From contig PAHP01000020.1 in assembly GCA_002705205.1 (NCBI GenBank), positions 1 to 49,291 on the forward strand: a stretch of DNA of 49,291 nucleotides, given 5' to 3'. The DNA comes from Flavobacteriales bacterium. Lineage in GTDB: Bacteria; Bacteroidota; Bacteroidia; Flavobacteriales; BACL11. The position numbers and the translations under genes are program-made. A model generated the notes under the pieces. That model ran no database searches. It worked only from the letters and a program-made list of their open reading frames with translations, and was not told where the DNA came from. Shown here one piece after another: positions 25,001-32,700 of this stretch; within the stretch, counting starts at the first letter, position 1; each line of letters begins with the position of its first letter.

Positions 25001-25125
25001 TATCAGGCTTACATTCTTATGCAGCTGGTGACCCAATTCCAATCCCTATATTTGTATATTATTTATTAGCTTTGATGATTATCACGTCAATTATTGCTAA
25101 GTTTAAGTATAAAAAGCACTATTAA
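22072..25125 (+). CDS. ccsBA: Fused cytochrome c maturation protein CcsB-CcsA (ResB-ResC)
   Basis: A 1017-residue inner-membrane system II heme exporter and cytochrome c synthetase in a single chain. The N-terminal ResB/CcsB part has transmembrane segments near 12-32, 45-62 and 72-92, a large periplasmic region, and a segment near 415-440. A second hydrophobic stretch near 460 leads into another periplasmic region. The C-terminal CcsA part (from about 720) has many segments and the heme-handling WWD-type motif WGRYWGWDPKETWAL. Candidate heme-ligand histidines are in VVHTFGLG, LMIHVAI and GLHSYAAG. Fused CcsBA also occurs in epsilonproteobacteria and Bacteroidota. It is two bases upstream of bshB1. 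Confidence 0.93.
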   Translation: MINRFLKLLTSMKLMSILILLFAIAIGFATFIENDFGRASAKALIFSRWWFELILILLTYNLINNLIRFKLFRLEKIASLTFHLAFILILIGAGITRYISYEGMMHIREGDTTDLFISDDTFLQIHIDDRLHQYKYDKKLFLSGITSNHFDINVNFKDHDIKIESISFLPNVQDSLFVGVEDGKLTLCLVVPGENGMQDEFLIDGEQRIIKGERFTFNNPEVGAINFFSDGLSIECQSPYSVATMSMLTREVNEYGSLVDFPFITKTLHTINNLNVVLKDVLDNAKIMPVSTSNVMVDGAEDALILNVLCDGKKKEVVLYGGKGYAGNDVVFSMNNLNFKLIYGSRYYSTPFKVKLRDFQLDRYPGSMSPSSYAAEVSIIDGLLESNHRIFMNNVLNYRGFRFFQSSYDKDEKGTILSVNHDWWGTLITYIGYFFLGIGFILVFLTKATRYRALSDRLKKISAILVLSILSSSVIDAENNFNIKHIDRFNKLVVQDNGGRLKPVHTLTSEYLRKIYGKDYYENKTGTQVILGMMYNPVEWSKESIIKVSHPKLRDLLGNNDLDSKYIRCSFNDFFGDNGSYLLTEDIETAYDKLPKDRDLYDKDIIQVDERVNICFAIFGGGIFRLFPLPDDANNSWFDYTQSNVFSGNDSLFVANIIPMYFKGVKEGFLTNDWSTADTIIGYIQKFQRKYGEEVFPSLDKIDVEIAYNKANIFSRLFIYYIIGGILLLSVVIISLFKNNKLLSILIRLLKWSLIIGFVVHTFGLGIRWYISGHAPWSNGYESVIYIAWATMLSGFVYSKKSVLTLAATSVVAALLLMVAHLNWLDPEITNLVPVLNSYWLMIHVAIIAASYGFFVLGSVLGLIALWLVIFTNSNNKFKFDKTLSELTIINEKTLEVGLFMLTIGTFLGGVWANESWGRYWGWDPKETWALVSVLIYVFILHMRFIPSLRNKLVFNTVSMFAIWTIIMTYFGVNYYLSGLHSYAAGDPIPIPIFVYYLLALMIITSIIAKFKYKKHY

Positions 25126-25127
25126 TT

Positions 25128-25829
25128 ATGAAACTAGACATTTTAGTATTTGGAGCCCATCCTGATGATGTTGAGTTAGGTTGTGGGGGTATGATCATAA
25201 AAGAAGTTCAGAGAGGAAGTAAGGTTGGAGTCATAGATTTAACAAGGGGAGAGTTAGGGACAAGAGGAACAGCTAAGATACGTGATGCCGAAACAAAGTA
25301 TGCTACTGATATTATGGGAGTTGCAATTCGTGAGAATATGAATTTTAAGGATGGTTTTTTTAAAGATGACGACTCCCATAAATTATCTTTGATTAAGAAG
25401 ATTAGGAAATATAAGCCAGAGATTGTGATTACAAATGCTCCTTCTGATAGACATCCAGATCATGCAAGAGGATCAGAAATAACAGTTAATGCTTGTTTTT
25501 TATCAGGTCTTGAGAAGATTGATACTGGTCAAGAAGCTTGGCGTCCAAGAGCTATATATCACTATATTCAGTTTAATAGTCTTCCTGCTGATTTAGTAGT
25601 AGATATATCAGCTCAGATGGAATTAAAATTAAAAGCAGTCAAAGCATATAAGTCTCAGTTTTATAATCCGGATAACGATGAGACTGAAACAATTATTTCT
25701 AAAAAAAGTTTTCTTGATAGTGTAGTGTATCGTGCTAAAGATTTAGGCAGACAATCTAATTGTGAATATGCTGAGGGGTATGTTTCACACCAACTTAATA
25801 AAGTTGACTCTTTATTTGATATTAAATAA
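25128..25829 (+). CDS. bshB1: Bacillithiol biosynthesis deacetylase BshB1
   Basis: A PIG-L/LmbE-family zinc deacetylase of 233 residues that removes acetate from GlcNAc-malate to give GlcN-malate, the second step of bacillithiol synthesis. The metal motif AHPDDVELGCGG (His11, Asp14) and the second motif DRHPDHARG supply the Zn ligands; LTRGELGTRGT is the BshB1-type signature. bshA and bshC are not in the window. It sits two bases after ccsBA and ends in a strong hairpin, so the two share a transcript. That joins a thiol redox-buffer enzyme to cytochrome c maturation, which needs reduced apocytochrome cysteines; the link is inference. Confidence 0.94.
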   Translation: MKLDILVFGAHPDDVELGCGGMIIKEVQRGSKVGVIDLTRGELGTRGTAKIRDAETKYATDIMGVAIRENMNFKDGFFKDDDSHKLSLIKKIRKYKPEIVITNAPSDRHPDHARGSEITVNACFLSGLEKIDTGQEAWRPRAIYHYIQFNSLPADLVVDISAQMELKLKAVKAYKSQFYNPDNDETETIISKKSFLDSVVYRAKDLGRQSNCEYAEGYVSHQLNKVDSLFDIK

Positions 25830-25862
25830 GAAAAAGCCGAGTAGATGCTCGGCTTTTTCTTA
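25827..25862. terminator. Bidirectional intrinsic terminator after bshB1
   Basis: A perfect 15-bp inverted repeat, 25827-25841 against 25848-25862, with a TAGATG loop; the core arm is AAAAAGCCGAG. It includes the bshB1 stop codon. Poly-T follows the stem on both strands, so it also serves the convergent T9SS cargo gene. Confidence 0.92.
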
Positions 25863-25880
25863 AATCAATGTAATAAATAA

Positions 25881-27725
25881 TTATTCAGCTTTAAATATTT
25901 TCTTTCTATCGATAACATAGATACCTTTAGGTAAGTCTGCAAAATTTGCTTTCCACTCTCTTCCAAGGATGTCAAATATTTTCCCGTCTGTTATGTTATT
26001 ATTTTCATTTTCAATGATAGCGGTAGGTATAGTCCCACTAAATAAACCTACAGTATCAATTTCTAAATAGACAATATCATTATTGTCTACAAAATCTTCA
26101 TCACCTCTTACAGCTAGTCCTGGCTCAAAATCTAATTGATATACGATTCTTATTTTGTCATCAACTAATTTATCCATTGAACCAAATACACATTCCTGCA
26201 TGCCGTCCCAATCCGCTCCACCATTACTACCATCATGAGGAGTTACATTAACTGGTGTTTTCCAAGTAGCACCACCATCTTCTGATTTAGTAATGTATAA
26301 ATGTCTAAATACTTGTACTGAATTATCAACTGTTTCAGTGTATGCAGAGAAAGATAACCAAATATTGCCTGCAGCATCCAATCCTGCATTTGGCATAGAT
26401 GCTCTTGAGGCATAATATAAAGCATATCCTCCAGTTGAATCAATACCAGCAACCTGACCATCATTGTTAAGATCTGGTGCTGCTGTGATAATATTATTAT
26501 TCATCATATTTGACCACCATCTTCCTCTTGGTGTTACTATTCCTGCTGCATCTACATATCCAATAGTATCTTGTAGCATATTTGATGTGGTGTCTGCTCC
26601 ATAACTTTCATTCCAATAAACTATTCCATTTTCTCCAGGATACCAGGAAGATGCTGCATCTGTTAAATCATCATCAGCATATTGCATCATCCCATAAAAA
26701 ACATGTGCATCTCCATTTGGGTCTAGAATTAGAGCACCATAATTATCAGTTGAATATACGTGGTCAGTTGTGTCGTTATTATCTAAGTCAAGACCATCAT
26801 CCATAGTATATTTATCTACAGGGAAATCAAGGAAGATTGTTTTTGTCCAAGTCGCAGAGTCTCCATTTGCAGTAGATTTTACTATGTAAGAATCACCCCA
26901 AGAGTCAAAATAAGCTACAACAACAGTTTCACCTTGAGCAGCAATAGCATAAACATCACCATTCATTCCTGTGTACATACTTGAGTCCATACCAGGTAAT
27001 TGCATCTTTTGTATATCCCAACTATCTCCTCCATCTTGTGATCTGTAATATACAAGAGCTCCATCTAATCCATTAAATGGAGTTCCATTAAAGTTAGAAG
27101 AGGCAGTAACTCCAATCATATGTATTGTATTTCCATCTAATCCTCCAGCCACAGATCTATTCCATATTAAATATTCATTAGTAATAGGGTTCTCAATCCA
27201 AGATCCTGTTCCTATAGATGACCTGTAAGTATTATTGATAAAACTTCCATCAGTATTGTGTGTAATTGCACATTCACCTCCGTTTCCTAAGGCAATAATT
27301 GATGGCCAACCGCCTCTTGAACTTTCTAATCTACTAGTTGGTTGTGCTCCCCATGACGTACCGTCAAAGAAATTATAACCAGTTCCTCTGTCAGCCCATA
27401 CATTATTATATGCTGATGACATTGTCCATGTTGCAGAGATTGTTCCATCATCATGAACTAGGATTCTATTTTGAACCGAACCATTAGTTTGCAGGTCATA
27501 GGTGCTAGTTCCTATTACCTCCTCAGTCATTGTCGCTTTAGAATTTAGTATAGCTGAGGTGTTTGGGTTAGGGTTAATCATTAAATGACTTAATGCTTCA
27601 TCTCCACTTAGTGTTATTTTATCATTTTTTGCTTTTAATTTAGAACTGTGTTTTCCTGCAGTAATTTGCGCAGAAATACCTAAAGAAATAAATGTACACG
27701 TAATAATTGTAATTATTTTTTTCAT
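25881..27725 (-). CDS. Secreted sialidase-fold (BNR-like) protein with T9SS sorting tail
   Basis: A 614-residue secreted protein of unknown substrate. Sec signal peptide MKKIITIITCTFISLGISAQ, then a beta-rich region with Asp-box/BNR-like motifs (SQDGGDSWD near 230, SEDGGATWKTP near 490). There is also an EF-hand-like loop DLNNDGQVAGID (near 420) and the acidic DLDNNDTTDH, suggesting calcium. The last 30 or so residues (KIFDILGRE, then LPKGIYVI and a basic end) match the T9SS type A C-terminal signal, so it should cross the outer membrane and be released or surface-attached. No polysaccharide-utilisation SusC/D genes are adjacent, so it may be an adhesin or structural protein rather than an enzyme. 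It appears to be a single-gene unit. Confidence 0.8.
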   Translation of the reverse strand: MKKIITIITCTFISLGISAQITAGKHSSKLKAKNDKITLSGDEALSHLMINPNPNTSAILNSKATMTEEVIGTSTYDLQTNGSVQNRILVHDDGTISATWTMSSAYNNVWADRGTGYNFFDGTSWGAQPTSRLESSRGGWPSIIALGNGGECAITHNTDGSFINNTYRSSIGTGSWIENPITNEYLIWNRSVAGGLDGNTIHMIGVTASSNFNGTPFNGLDGALVYYRSQDGGDSWDIQKMQLPGMDSSMYTGMNGDVYAIAAQGETVVVAYFDSWGDSYIVKSTANGDSATWTKTIFLDFPVDKYTMDDGLDLDNNDTTDHVYSTDNYGALILDPNGDAHVFYGMMQYADDDLTDAASSWYPGENGIVYWNESYGADTTSNMLQDTIGYVDAAGIVTPRGRWWSNMMNNNIITAAPDLNNDGQVAGIDSTGGYALYYASRASMPNAGLDAAGNIWLSFSAYTETVDNSVQVFRHLYITKSEDGGATWKTPVNVTPHDGSNGGADWDGMQECVFGSMDKLVDDKIRIVYQLDFEPGLAVRGDEDFVDNNDIVYLEIDTVGLFSGTIPTAIIENENNNITDGKIFDILGREWKANFADLPKGIYVIDRKKIFKAE

Positions 27726-27766
27726 ATTTTTTGGGTTTAATTATTTTAAAATAGTTTGCTAATCTA

Positions 27767-29872
27767 CTAAAAAATTTTTTTATATCGTAATCTAATAGAA
27801 TTACCAATTACAACAATATCAGAGAAGGCCATAAATAGTGCTCCCCACATTGGATTAAGCAAACCGCTAATTGCCATTGGGATCGCAATAAGATTATAAG
27901 AGAAAGCCCAAAATAAGTTTTGTTTTATTGTAACTAGTGTTTGCTTCCCAAGTGATAATGCTTTTGGTAATTGTTTTAAATCTTCACGACTCAATAGTAT
28001 TACATCAGCTGTTTGGATAGCTACTTGAGTTGCATTTCCTAATGAGATCCCTACTGTGGCTTTTGCAAGTGCAGGAGCATCATTTATGCCATCTCCAACC
28101 ATGGCCGTTTTATCTTTAGTATTTAAAAATTCAAGCTGATTTATCTTATCTTGAGGCAATTGTTCGCTATATACATTTTTAATAGATAAATTATTAGCAA
28201 CTAGATCACATTTCTCTTTTTTGTCACCACTAAGTAGAGTTATAGTATAATTAGATTTTCTCAGTAATTTAATAATTTGAGGTGTATTGTTCTTCAATTC
28301 ATCAGTAATATTTAATGTTGCAATTAACTTAGTGTTTTTTAGAACAAATAGATCGTAATTTTCTTCTGATTGATATATTTTAGATGATCCGATTGTATAA
28401 GTGTCAGTATCAATCTTGGCACTAATACTAATTCCTTTTTGTTCATTTATATCCGATAAGATTAATTGTGAACTGCCTTGCTTAAAGGTGTTACATAATG
28501 ATTTCGCAATAGGATGTGAGCTATGTTGTTCAATATTATAAATGATATTTTTTATTTCCTTTTCTTCTCCTTCAATAATATGAAAATCAGAGATAATAAA
28601 TTTACCTGTTGTAAGTGTTCCAGTTTTATCAAAAACGATATTTTTTACTGATGCTAATTTCTCTAGTGTATTACCACCTTTAATCAGGATTCCATTTTTT
28701 GCAGCTCTACCAATACCTACCATTACAGCTGTTGGTGTTGCTAATCCCATAGCACAAGGGCATGAAATAACAAGAACTGCAATTGCTCTTAATAGGGCAT
28801 CTGTTATGCTTATATCAAAATAAAAATGACCTAGAAGAAAAGTTAGAATAGAAATAATTAATACAAAAGGTACAAAGATTGAACTTACTTTATCTCCAAT
28901 CTTCTGAATATCTGGTTTGTTGTTTTGTGCATTTTTAATTAATTCTATTATGTGAGAGAGTAATGTATTTTCACCTACTTCTGTAGCTTTAATAATAATA
29001 TTTCCCTCAACAATAATTGTTCCTCCAATAACTTTATTATTCTTTGATTTTTCAATGTAAGCACTTTCCCCAGTGATCATTGATTCATCAATAAAGCAGC
29101 TACCACTTATAATTACTCCGTCAGTAGGTACTTTGTCTCCTGTGTTGATTATTAGAATATCCCCTACCTTAATATTTTCAAAATCAATTTCTTCAATTAC
29201 CTCATTTTTCTTCCTTTTAGCAATAACTTTCTGTATTGCAGACAAATCATTAATTGCTGTAGTTGTTTTTTTGACTGATCTATGCTCTAATACATTGCCT
29301 AATAATACTAATGTAATAATAGTGGCTGTTGTTTCAAAGAATAGGTAGTCATGAGCCTCAGTAGTTCCTTTAAAAAGTATCCATCCATAGATACTATAAA
29401 TAAATGCTGATGTTGATCCAATAAATATAAGAACATCCATATTGGGTATTCTTGTTTTTAAAGATTGCCATGCACTTTTCCCAAAATATATTACACCAAC
29501 TATATAAACAGGTATACATAAAAAGAATTGAAGAATAGGATTATGAATAAAGCTATCACTACTAAAAAACATATGAGAGAATAGCGGGATTGTAAATATA
29601 AGAGTGAAATAGAAATATTTCTCCACCTTAGATAATCCTTTTTTATTATTTTTTGATGAAGATTTTATTTTGTAGCCAAGTTTTCTAATTATTTCTGATA
29701 CATCTTCTTTGTTTCTGTTCTTAATCTCAACACAACTTACTTCTCCTGTTGAGAAGTTAACATTAACATCCTTTAAGCCTTTGTTTTCTAAATGTTTTTT
29801 GATTCCTGCAGCACAGTTCGAGCAGCTCATTCCTTCAACATCTATTTTGATCTTTTTTTCACTAGTTTTCAT
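27767..29872 (-). CDS. copA: Copper-translocating P-type ATPase (CopA-like)
   Basis: A 701-residue P1B-type ATPase that exports Cu(I) from the cytoplasm. One N-terminal heavy-metal-associated domain with GMSCSNC (Cys17, Cys20), then eight expected transmembrane segments. The metal-site SCPCAMGLATP (CPC) defines the Cu+/Ag+ subgroup, the actuator loop has TGES, the phosphorylation site is DKTGTLTTG, the nucleotide site has HSSHPIA, and the hinge is GDGINDAPAL. Copper detoxification or supply to cytochrome oxidase (CtpA/CcoI type) is possible; no cco genes or copper regulator lie next to it. A TATATTTG element precedes it. Confidence 0.93.
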   Translation of the reverse strand: MKTSEKKIKIDVEGMSCSNCAAGIKKHLENKGLKDVNVNFSTGEVSCVEIKNRNKEDVSEIIRKLGYKIKSSSKNNKKGLSKVEKYFYFTLIFTIPLFSHMFFSSDSFIHNPILQFFLCIPVYIVGVIYFGKSAWQSLKTRIPNMDVLIFIGSTSAFIYSIYGWILFKGTTEAHDYLFFETTATIITLVLLGNVLEHRSVKKTTTAINDLSAIQKVIAKRKKNEVIEEIDFENIKVGDILIINTGDKVPTDGVIISGSCFIDESMITGESAYIEKSKNNKVIGGTIIVEGNIIIKATEVGENTLLSHIIELIKNAQNNKPDIQKIGDKVSSIFVPFVLIISILTFLLGHFYFDISITDALLRAIAVLVISCPCAMGLATPTAVMVGIGRAAKNGILIKGGNTLEKLASVKNIVFDKTGTLTTGKFIISDFHIIEGEEKEIKNIIYNIEQHSSHPIAKSLCNTFKQGSSQLILSDINEQKGISISAKIDTDTYTIGSSKIYQSEENYDLFVLKNTKLIATLNITDELKNNTPQIIKLLRKSNYTITLLSGDKKEKCDLVANNLSIKNVYSEQLPQDKINQLEFLNTKDKTAMVGDGINDAPALAKATVGISLGNATQVAIQTADVILLSREDLKQLPKALSLGKQTLVTIKQNLFWAFSYNLIAIPMAISGLLNPMWGALFMAFSDIVVIGNSIRLRYKKIF

Positions 29873-29879
29873 CAGCCAA

Positions 29880-29887
29880 CAAATATA
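29880..29887 (-). promoter_or_regulatory. Candidate -7 element for copA
   Basis: The minus strand reads TATATTTG, matching TANNTTTG, eight bases before the copA ATG, giving a very short leader. It is divergent from the tRNA-His element. Confidence 0.45.
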
Positions 29888-29918
29888 TATACTTTATTCG
29901 GATTTTATAAGAAAATTA

Positions 29919-29926
29919 TATATTTG
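29919..29926 (+). promoter_or_regulatory. Candidate -7 element for tRNA-His
   Basis: TATATTTG followed by CAGCCG, 13 bases before the tRNA 5' end. It matches the Bacteroidota -7 consensus. Confidence 0.55.
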
Positions 29927-29939
29927 CAGCCGTTATAAT

Positions 29940-30015
29940 GGTGATTGTAGCTCAGTTGGTTAGAGCACTGGTTTGTGGTGCCGGGGGTCGTGGGTTCGAA
30001 TCCCATCAGTCACCC
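29940..30015 (+). tRNA. tRNA-His (GTG)
   Basis: A full cloverleaf can be folded: acceptor GTGATTG pairs with CAGTCAC (one G-T), with an extra 5' G (G-1) opposite C73, the identity pair of tRNA-His. The D arm is GCTC/GAGC, the anticodon loop is TTGTGGT with anticodon GTG, and the T arm is GTGGG-TTCGAAT-CCCAT. The 3' CCA is not fully encoded. It has its own promoter element and hairpin terminator, so it is a single-gene transcript. Confidence 0.97.
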
Positions 30016-30025
30016 ATTTAATAAG

Positions 30026-30051
30026 AAAAAGGAGCTTTGTAGCTCCTTTTT
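30026..30051. terminator. Bidirectional terminator after tRNA-His
   Basis: AAAAAGGAGCT (30026-30036) and AGCTCCTTTTT (30041-30051) form an 11-bp stem with a TTGT loop. It ends tRNA-His on the plus strand and the thioredoxin-fold gene pair on the minus strand. Confidence 0.92.
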
Positions 30052-30551
30052 TATTTAATGTATTGTTTAACTCTTCTTAGAAAAAGTAGTTTAGTCTGTT
30101 TGCCAGGAAAAACATTGATCTTTTCAAATTTATTATTAAAGATTACTATTGATGGAGTTGTTAATCGGGAAGCTCCATTTTGAGTAAAAGATGCTACCTC
30201 TGCATAGAAATCATGCCTCCAATCATGTCTTCCAGAGGATTCAGGTTGTTGATTCCCATATGCTATCCCATTATATATAATTGTGTCCTTAGTTCTGCTG
30301 TCTATTTTAACTGGGAAAAAATTATTATTAATCAAGTTTACTACATTAATATCTTTTAATGTTTCTCTCTTCATTTCTTCACAATAAGGACAATCTTTTT
30401 TAAAAAAATATATAAGAATATTCTTGTTGTATTTTTTAGCATATTGCTTAGCTTTTTCTAAAGGGATCCAGTCAATCTCAGTTTTTACAGCACCTTGTGA
30501 GAAAACAAGAATTGGAGTAATAGTTAGTAATAAGACTATTATCTTCTTCAT
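30051..30551 (-). CDS. Periplasmic thioredoxin-fold protein (CPYC)
   Basis: A 166-residue protein with a Sec signal peptide (MKKIIVLLLTITPILVFSQ) and a thioredoxin-like domain. The redox motif is KKDCPYCEEM near residue 54; the conserved DAB-like helix and a cis-Pro loop TTPSIVIF near 137 follow. The CPYC motif is glutaredoxin-like, and the overall family resembles DUF255/thioredoxin_7 oxidoreductases. An insertion with HDWRHDFYAE lies before the cis-Pro. It probably acts on disulfides in the periplasm. It follows a second thioredoxin-fold gene by one base, so the two may work as a pair. The exact partner is unknown. Confidence 0.82.
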   Translation of the reverse strand: MKKIIVLLLTITPILVFSQGAVKTEIDWIPLEKAKQYAKKYNKNILIYFFKKDCPYCEEMKRETLKDINVVNLINNNFFPVKIDSRTKDTIIYNGIAYGNQQPESSGRHDWRHDFYAEVASFTQNGASRLTTPSIVIFNNKFEKINVFPGKQTKLLFLRRVKQYIK

Positions 30552-30552
30552 A

Positions 30553-31020
30553 TTATTTATTCTTCAATATATTACTTGCTCCTGATATCCATCCTTTTAC
30601 TTCTAGAGGAGTTGCTCCTTGAGATCCTAGTCTATTAAAATTAACTTTTCCTTCAGATTCTATTTTTGGTGTAACAAACCAAACTGTAGGGTAGCCTCTT
30701 ACGCCAAACATGTTTGCTAATTCTCTATTTTGTTTTTTTAATTCATCAGAAATAGGTGTTCTTCTTGGGAAATCTAATTCTACTAATATTACATTCTTAT
30801 TTGCCCATGCTCCAAATTCAGGTTTAGTAAAAACAGCTTTTTGTAGTTTAATACACCACCCACACCAGTCACTACCAGTAAAGAAGAATAGAAGCGGTTT
30901 TCCTGTTTGAACAGACTTATTTATTGCTTTATTGACATCAGTATGCCATTTAAGTTCTTTTTGTTGTGCAAAGCTGTTAAGAGAAAATGCTAATAATAAT
31001 ACTGCTAATAAATGTTTCAT
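30553..31020 (-). CDS. Periplasmic thioredoxin-family protein (CGWC)
   Basis: A 155-residue exported thioredoxin-fold protein. Signal peptide MKHLLAVLLLAFSLNSFAQ, then FTGSDWCGWCIKLQ (redox CxxC near residues 52-55) and the cis-Pro motif YPTVWFV. The long ELKWHTDVNKAI start and the WCGWC motif place it in the thioredoxin_7/DUF255-like group found with secreted proteins in Bacteroidota. It is one base upstream of the CPYC protein gene and 27 bases after the peptide transporter gene. A role in thiol reduction of exported proteins is inferred from fold and location. Confidence 0.85.
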   Translation of the reverse strand: MKHLLAVLLLAFSLNSFAQQKELKWHTDVNKAINKSVQTGKPLLFFFTGSDWCGWCIKLQKAVFTKPEFGAWANKNVILVELDFPRRTPISDELKKQNRELANMFGVRGYPTVWFVTPKIESEGKVNFNRLGSQGATPLEVKGWISGASNILKNK

Positions 31021-31047
31021 GTTTTTTAATTTTTTATGATTATTGGT

Positions 31048-32649
31048 TTAGTGGATTCCGTGCATCAATTTTTTAATAAATGGTGATATTACAATAACGA
31101 ACAATGCTATAAATATTGTAACAAAACCAATTTGCGCATAAATACTATTGTATTGTAAAAGAATAGCTACTGCTTCATTAGAGGTGTCAGGATACCCCAT
31201 GAACCAGTTAGATAAGTCAGAAAGCCAGTTGCTTTCTGTAGTTTCATTTCCAGAGGTTGTAAGTTTAGCAATAACTCCAGATATATAATGTGCAAAGGTT
31301 GAAGACAAGAACCATACTCCCATCATAAATGCTGCAATCTTCTTTGGTGCTAATTCTGTTACCTTTGATAACCCTATTGGAGATAAGAATAATTCTCCTG
31401 TAGTAATTAAGAAATAACCTAAGAATACAAATAAGAAAGGAATCTTACCATTTTCACCCATAAAGTGGGCAGTAGAGGCAAATATCAGAAAACCTAATCC
31501 TAATTGAAAAATACCTAGTGCAAATTTCATTGGAGTATTTGGGTTCTTATTTAATCCTCCTAATTTTGTCCACATCCAAGAGAATGGAATTGCTAATAGT
31601 ACAATATAGAATGGGTTAATTGCATTTGTTTGTGATGCAGTCATGCCAACTAGATTAACACACTTATCAACCCAAACTGTAATTGAACTTCCTGCTTGCT
31701 CAAAGCATGCCCAGAATATTGTGCAGAATACTGCAAGTATCATAATTGCAATTAACCTGTCTCCGCTTTGATGATCTTTTTGTACAACTTTAAAATCATA
31801 AATTATATACCCAACATAAAGCAATACAGAAGCACCAACAATTGTTAGTACATCTCCTAATACCTCTGATTGAGTGTCTAGTATAATAAGGTAAGCAAAT
31901 ATAGGTACTGCTAAAAAACCTAAAGTATAAATAAAGTTACTTATAGATAATCCAGCTATTTTCTTTCCAACATACTCAGCTGGTTGTAGTCCCTTATCTC
32001 CTAAAACATTTGCATTAATTCCTTTCCAGAATACAACTAAGCCTGCTAGCATTCCAATTCCCGCGGCACCAAAACCCCAGTGCCATCCATATACTTCTCC
32101 TAAATAACCACAGAATAGAGGGGCAATCATAGCTCCTAAGTTAATCCCCATGTAGAATATAGTAAAACCTCCGTCTCTTTTTACATCTCCTTCCTCATAA
32201 AGGGATCCTACTAAAGTTGAGATGTTTGGTTTAAAGAAGCCATTACCCATTATTAAAAGACCTAATGCCCCGTAAAAGAAGAAGTCGGTAGGGAAGGCCA
32301 TAAAGAAATGCCCTAAAGCCATTAATACCCCTCCAAATAGTATTGATTTTCTATATCCAATAAATTTATCAGCTAAATACCCACCAATAAGTGGAGTTAA
32401 ATAAACTAAAGCACCATAGGCTGCATAGATTCCGTATGCCACCTCTTCATTATTTTCTAAATGTGAATAATAGTCTTTTATTAAATAAAGTGTGAGTAGT
32501 GCACGCATTCCATAAAATGAGAAGCGCTCCCACATTTCCGCAAAAAATAAATAGAAGAGTGCTTTTGGATGCCCTTTCCTGTCTAGATAGTTCTTTGCAA
32601 TAAATAAGATTAGTACTGTAAAAAGAATGTAGCTAATAATTTGTCCCAT
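31048..32649 (-). CDS. Proton-dependent oligopeptide transporter (POT/PTR2 family)
   Basis: A 533-residue inner-membrane MFS-type symporter for di- and tripeptides, with about 12-14 hydrophobic segments. The POT hallmark EMWERFSFYGMRALL (ExxERFxxYG) is at about 38-52 and the second signature FYMGINLGAMIAP is near 165. A DtpT/YjdL-type length with some extra segments is usual. It lies 51 bases after the DPP4-like peptidase gene and before two exported thioredoxin-fold genes, so peptides released by the peptidase could be taken up by this protein. No terminator is visible between these genes. Confidence 0.93.
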   Translation of the reverse strand: MGQIISYILFTVLILFIAKNYLDRKGHPKALFYLFFAEMWERFSFYGMRALLTLYLIKDYYSHLENNEEVAYGIYAAYGALVYLTPLIGGYLADKFIGYRKSILFGGVLMALGHFFMAFPTDFFFYGALGLLIMGNGFFKPNISTLVGSLYEEGDVKRDGGFTIFYMGINLGAMIAPLFCGYLGEVYGWHWGFGAAGIGMLAGLVVFWKGINANVLGDKGLQPAEYVGKKIAGLSISNFIYTLGFLAVPIFAYLIILDTQSEVLGDVLTIVGASVLLYVGYIIYDFKVVQKDHQSGDRLIAIMILAVFCTIFWACFEQAGSSITVWVDKCVNLVGMTASQTNAINPFYIVLLAIPFSWMWTKLGGLNKNPNTPMKFALGIFQLGLGFLIFASTAHFMGENGKIPFLFVFLGYFLITTGELFLSPIGLSKVTELAPKKIAAFMMGVWFLSSTFAHYISGVIAKLTTSGNETTESNWLSDLSNWFMGYPDTSNEAVAILLQYNSIYAQIGFVTIFIALFVIVISPFIKKLMHGIH

Positions 32650-32700
32650 TTTTTTGTTTTGTTAATTAGAAATAAGTGCCGAAAATAGTAAAAATATATG

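Noticed and set aside
25827-25862. Perfect inverted repeat as an insertion-sequence end or attachment site
   Set aside because: It has a short loop, poly-A/T flanks, sits between convergent gene ends and no transposase is nearby; a terminator explains it.
29940-30051. tRNA-His as an integration site
   Set aside because: No integrase, no repeated tRNA 3' end and ordinary chromosomal genes on both sides.
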